In this document: positions 25,881-27,635 of the stretch, piece after piece
How positions within the stretch are numbered: the stretch's first letter is position 1
Layout of the letters: every line of letters begins with the position of its first letter
Assembly (NCBI GenBank): GCA_900542985.1
Contig: UQPQ01000039.1
Location: forward strand, 1 to 27,635
Direction of reading: 5' to 3'
Length of the DNA stretch: 27,635 bases
Origin: an uncultured Bacteroides sp.
GTDB taxonomy: Bacteria > Bacteroidota > Bacteroidia > Bacteroidales > Bacteroidaceae
Notes under the pieces: model-generated
What the model was told of the DNA's origin: nothing
What the model saw: only the letters and a program-made list of their open reading frames with translations
Database searches by the model: none
Translations under genes and position numbers: made by a program

Positions 25881-27221
25881 TCAATATTGCTGTTTGATAA
25901 CTCCTTGAGCATCTATAATCAATGTTTTTTCAATATGCCCTTTTTCTATTTCCACTTCGTATAATACTCCCGAAGCATTTTCGGTCACTTCAATGTCGTC
26001 TACATCTGCCTGCTGGTATCCTTCTTTTGTCAAAGTTTGTCTAATAGCTTCCGGCAATGCAGCATAACGCAATTCCCAAGTAGTCTTTATCCATTCGTTA
26101 CGACCATTGAACTTTACTTCTTTTATGATATTATCATGGCGAATGTCTATCTCCAGATATCCGTCGTCATAATCTTTGTCCACAACTACCGCACCCGGAT
26201 ATTTCTGTGCCAGGAATTCAGTGATACCACCTTCTACAGTCACTCCTTCGCCGCCCACCGACGGACGTGATATAATACCAGTCTCATCTACATATACATC
26301 CACCTCATCTCTTCCACTTCTCATTTCGAAGCAGAAATATACATATTCATTGCCAGACTTGTTTACCTCATAACGTTCTATTTCCTTAATATTGCTTACC
26401 TCATAACTTTCTTTCTGCAAAGCTTCTACAATATTGGCAGGCACCCATTCTGCATTATTGGCATCCATCGCATATAAATCCGTCTTGACAGAAAGCCAGT
26501 TCTGGGAAGCATCAAACAAGACTTCATGTTTACGTCCTTTTGCTATTACCTCCACCTCTGTTCTGCCATCCTCGTTTTCAATTTCCACTACCGTATAAGC
26601 CGTGAATTTCTGTTTCAACCAAGCTTCAATATTTCCGGCCGGTTTTTGGGGAAGATACTCATCGTAATCCTGATTATCATCAGCATCTATAATTTCTTTT
26701 ACAAGTACCCCACCCTCTGTATAATAAAGATCTACATCTGTTTCTTTTCCTGCTTCTTTCTTGCTTACTTCAATCACATATAGTTTCTCAGTTCCTTCTC
26801 CACGCAACAGCACATCTACTTCATCATCAGTCATCCAACCCGAAGAAGCCTGTCCGTATGTACTTGCGCTAAAGGCTTCGTATACCTTCGGTGCCAGAGT
26901 TGACAATAAGGCAAAAGGTATTTCTGTTTCAGTCATCCCCCACTCTCCTCTCATCGTAAACCAAGCCGTATGATTACGCGCACGGGAGTCCGAACGAGCG
27001 CTGTCCCAATAAAAATGTGCTACGGCATAGTCATTCTTTATACTCCACGATACATCGGTCGCTCCAGGATAACGGGCGTCAAACTCCTGCAACACAGCAG
27101 CTGGAAGTGTCGAAGGATCGACGGTTCCCGGAGGAGCCTCCGGCATGTCATTTTTATTACAAGATGCCAGGCCCAACATCACAGCAAACAAAACAGTCCA
27201 TAACGATAAAAAAGTCTTCAT
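25881..27221 (-). CDS. Lipoprotein with three PepSY-like repeats
   Basis: This 446-residue lipoprotein has a clear lipobox (LASC, C21), followed by NKND and a Pro-rich stretch. The mature part contains three diverged copies of a PepSY-like (DUF2874-type) double unit at about 37-178, 195-318 and 330-446. Each begins with a helix and a KYPGA-like turn (FDARYPGATDVSW, LKQKFTAYTVVEI, LAQKYPGAVVVDK). A beta-strand core with a conserved Trp follows (GEW, QNWLSVKTDLY, NEWIKTTWELRY), then a second helix beginning LP or VP. Such domains are common periplasmic or surface proteins in Bacteroides, often regarded as inhibitory or binding modules. The actual role here is unknown. The protein is strongly acidic. 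It is a single gene with its own terminator and no visible partner. Confidence 0.82.
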   Translation of the reverse strand: MKTFLSLWTVLFAVMLGLASCNKNDMPEAPPGTVDPSTLPAAVLQEFDARYPGATDVSWSIKNDYAVAHFYWDSARSDSRARNHTAWFTMRGEWGMTETEIPFALLSTLAPKVYEAFSASTYGQASSGWMTDDEVDVLLRGEGTEKLYVIEVSKKEAGKETDVDLYYTEGGVLVKEIIDADDNQDYDEYLPQKPAGNIEAWLKQKFTAYTVVEIENEDGRTEVEVIAKGRKHEVLFDASQNWLSVKTDLYAMDANNAEWVPANIVEALQKESYEVSNIKEIERYEVNKSGNEYVYFCFEMRSGRDEVDVYVDETGIISRPSVGGEGVTVEGGITEFLAQKYPGAVVVDKDYDDGYLEIDIRHDNIIKEVKFNGRNEWIKTTWELRYAALPEAIRQTLTKEGYQQADVDDIEVTENASGVLYEVEIEKGHIEKTLIIDAQGVIKQQY

Positions 27222-27548
27222 AATAATTTCATTTTAATGATTGATGAGATAAAAGTAGACTTCAAATCTGAAAAGAATCTGAAATGATTTCAAAATCTTT
27301 GAATATAACCGAAAATGAAAATGAAACTTCAAAAAGATATAACAATGCCAGCGTATAACCGACGTCGTTGATTGTACAGACGACGTCGTCGGACGGACAG
27401 ACGACACCGTCGGCCGCGCAATCAACGACGACGGATACAGTTTGTTTCCTGCGTCGGAAAGTCTGCATACTTCTATCAAACTTTAAAGGAAATGCACGTA
27501 CTCCGTTTTCTTTATTTAAGAAGTCCGGAGTACACATAGGGATATACG
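27222..27548. other. Intergenic region between PepSY lipoprotein gene and tRNA-Thr
   Basis: This stretch has no credible gene. Short frames across it are low-complexity translations of the CGTCG element. It holds the inverted-repeat element at 27359-27434 and an 8-bp inverted repeat (GTACTCCG 27498-27505, CGGAGTAC 27526-27533) with no U-tract. No TAnnTTTG promoter was found for the lipoprotein gene. Confidence 0.55.
27359..27434. repeat. CGTCG-rich inverted-repeat element, copy B
   Basis: CCGACGTCGTTGATTG (27359-27374) and CAATCAACGACGACGG (27419-27434) are inverted repeats with one mismatch in 16. Between them lie two near-identical 17-mers 21 nt apart (27376-27392 and 27397-27413, two differences) and the perfect palindrome GACGACGTCGTC (27379-27390). 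Bases 27371-27394 match copy A (15011-15034) at 21 of 24 positions. The element is much richer in GC than its flanks and lies about 140 nt upstream of the lipoprotein ATG. Confidence 0.65.
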
Positions 27549-27584
27549 AAAAAAGCTCAAAATTCTTTATGAATTCTGAGCTTT
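27549..27584 (-). terminator. Terminator of tRNA-Thr
   Basis: On the minus strand AAAGCTCAGAATTC, a 5-nt loop and GAATTTTGAGCTTT form a stem with one mismatched position, followed by TT. It starts 1 nt beyond the tRNA 3' end. Confidence 0.85.
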
Positions 27585-27585
27585 G

Positions 27586-27635
27586 AGCCTCTTGTCGGAT
27601 TCGAACCAACGACCCCGAGATTACAAATCACGTGC
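27586..27635 (-). tRNA. tRNA-Thr(UGU), 3' part, cut by window edge
   Basis: On the minus strand the visible part holds the anticodon loop with TGT (27625-27623) and a T-arm (GTTGG, TTCGAAT, CCGAC). The 3' acceptor strand AAGAGGC and a discriminator T at 27586 follow. The 3' CCA is not encoded. The 5' acceptor and most of the D-arm lie outside the window. The isotype is read from the anticodon. Confidence 0.9.

Noticed and set aside
27359..27434. CRISPR-like array
   Set aside because: Only two 17-nt repeats with a 4-nt spacer inside an inverted repeat, and no cas genes. This is not a CRISPR layout.
27234..27609. Short minus-strand frames across the right intergenic region
   Set aside because: Their sequence is a translation of the CGTCG repeats, runs into tRNA-Thr and has no homologous look.

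Overview
The window looks like a chromosomal core segment from a gut Bacteroidales, most likely Bacteroides or Phocaeicola. Supporting signs are moderate to low GC, promoters of the Bacteroides type (TTTG, 19-20 nt, TAnnTTTG) instead of -35/-10 boxes, few Shine-Dalgarno sequences, a NanH-type sialidase, SusD-free housekeeping genes, PepSY-like lipoproteins and the NagB/PIG-L fusion typical of this phylum. The species is inferred from family content, not proven. There are no insertion sequences, phage genes or CRISPR arrays. A truncated tRNA gene lies at each edge: tRNA-Ser(UGA) on the left and tRNA-Thr(UGU) on the right.

Layout. 1-2712: tRNA-Ser and the divergent mutS2, with back-to-back promoters. 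2713-2850: an elaborate terminator. 2855-4594 (-): exported 5'-nucleotidase family phosphatase. 4770-8539 (+): sialidase nanH, followed 5 nt later by tex. 8654-10155 (-): an MBL-fold hydrolase behind an exported SGNH hydrolase. 10386-11183 (+): nudC. 11287-13629 (-): ilvE and an OmpA-family porin-like protein, separate units. 13862-14887 (+): mltG. 15178-18061 (-): nagB followed by a large NagB-like/PIG-L fusion protein. 18270-25562 (-): a five-gene operon encoding adaptor, RND pump, TolC-like channel, LytS-like histidine kinase and LytTR response regulator. 25881-27221 (-): a lipoprotein with three PepSY-like repeats.

How the genes work together. The efflux operon carries its own two-component system as its last two genes. 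Its single promoter (25608-25638) has a perfect Bacteroides consensus and is preceded by three direct repeats (core TTGGGAA) spaced exactly 21 bp apart. That is the arrangement expected of a LytTR regulator binding one face of the helix, so the pump and its regulators probably form an autoregulatory loop. The amino-sugar pair is also notable. NagB keeps every catalytic residue. The adjacent fusion's NagB-like half has lost the catalytic Asp/Asp/His set but keeps the phosphate-contacting Arg and Lys, and its PIG-L deacetylase half is intact. It may therefore be a deacetylase with a sugar-phosphate-binding module, not a deaminase.

Outside the genes, two GC-rich CGTCG inverted-repeat elements (about 14957-15034 and 27359-27434) share 21 of 24 bases over their best-matching stretch. 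They look like copies of a dispersed intergenic element. An octamer tandem repeat with competing hairpins lies between nagB and the fusion gene.
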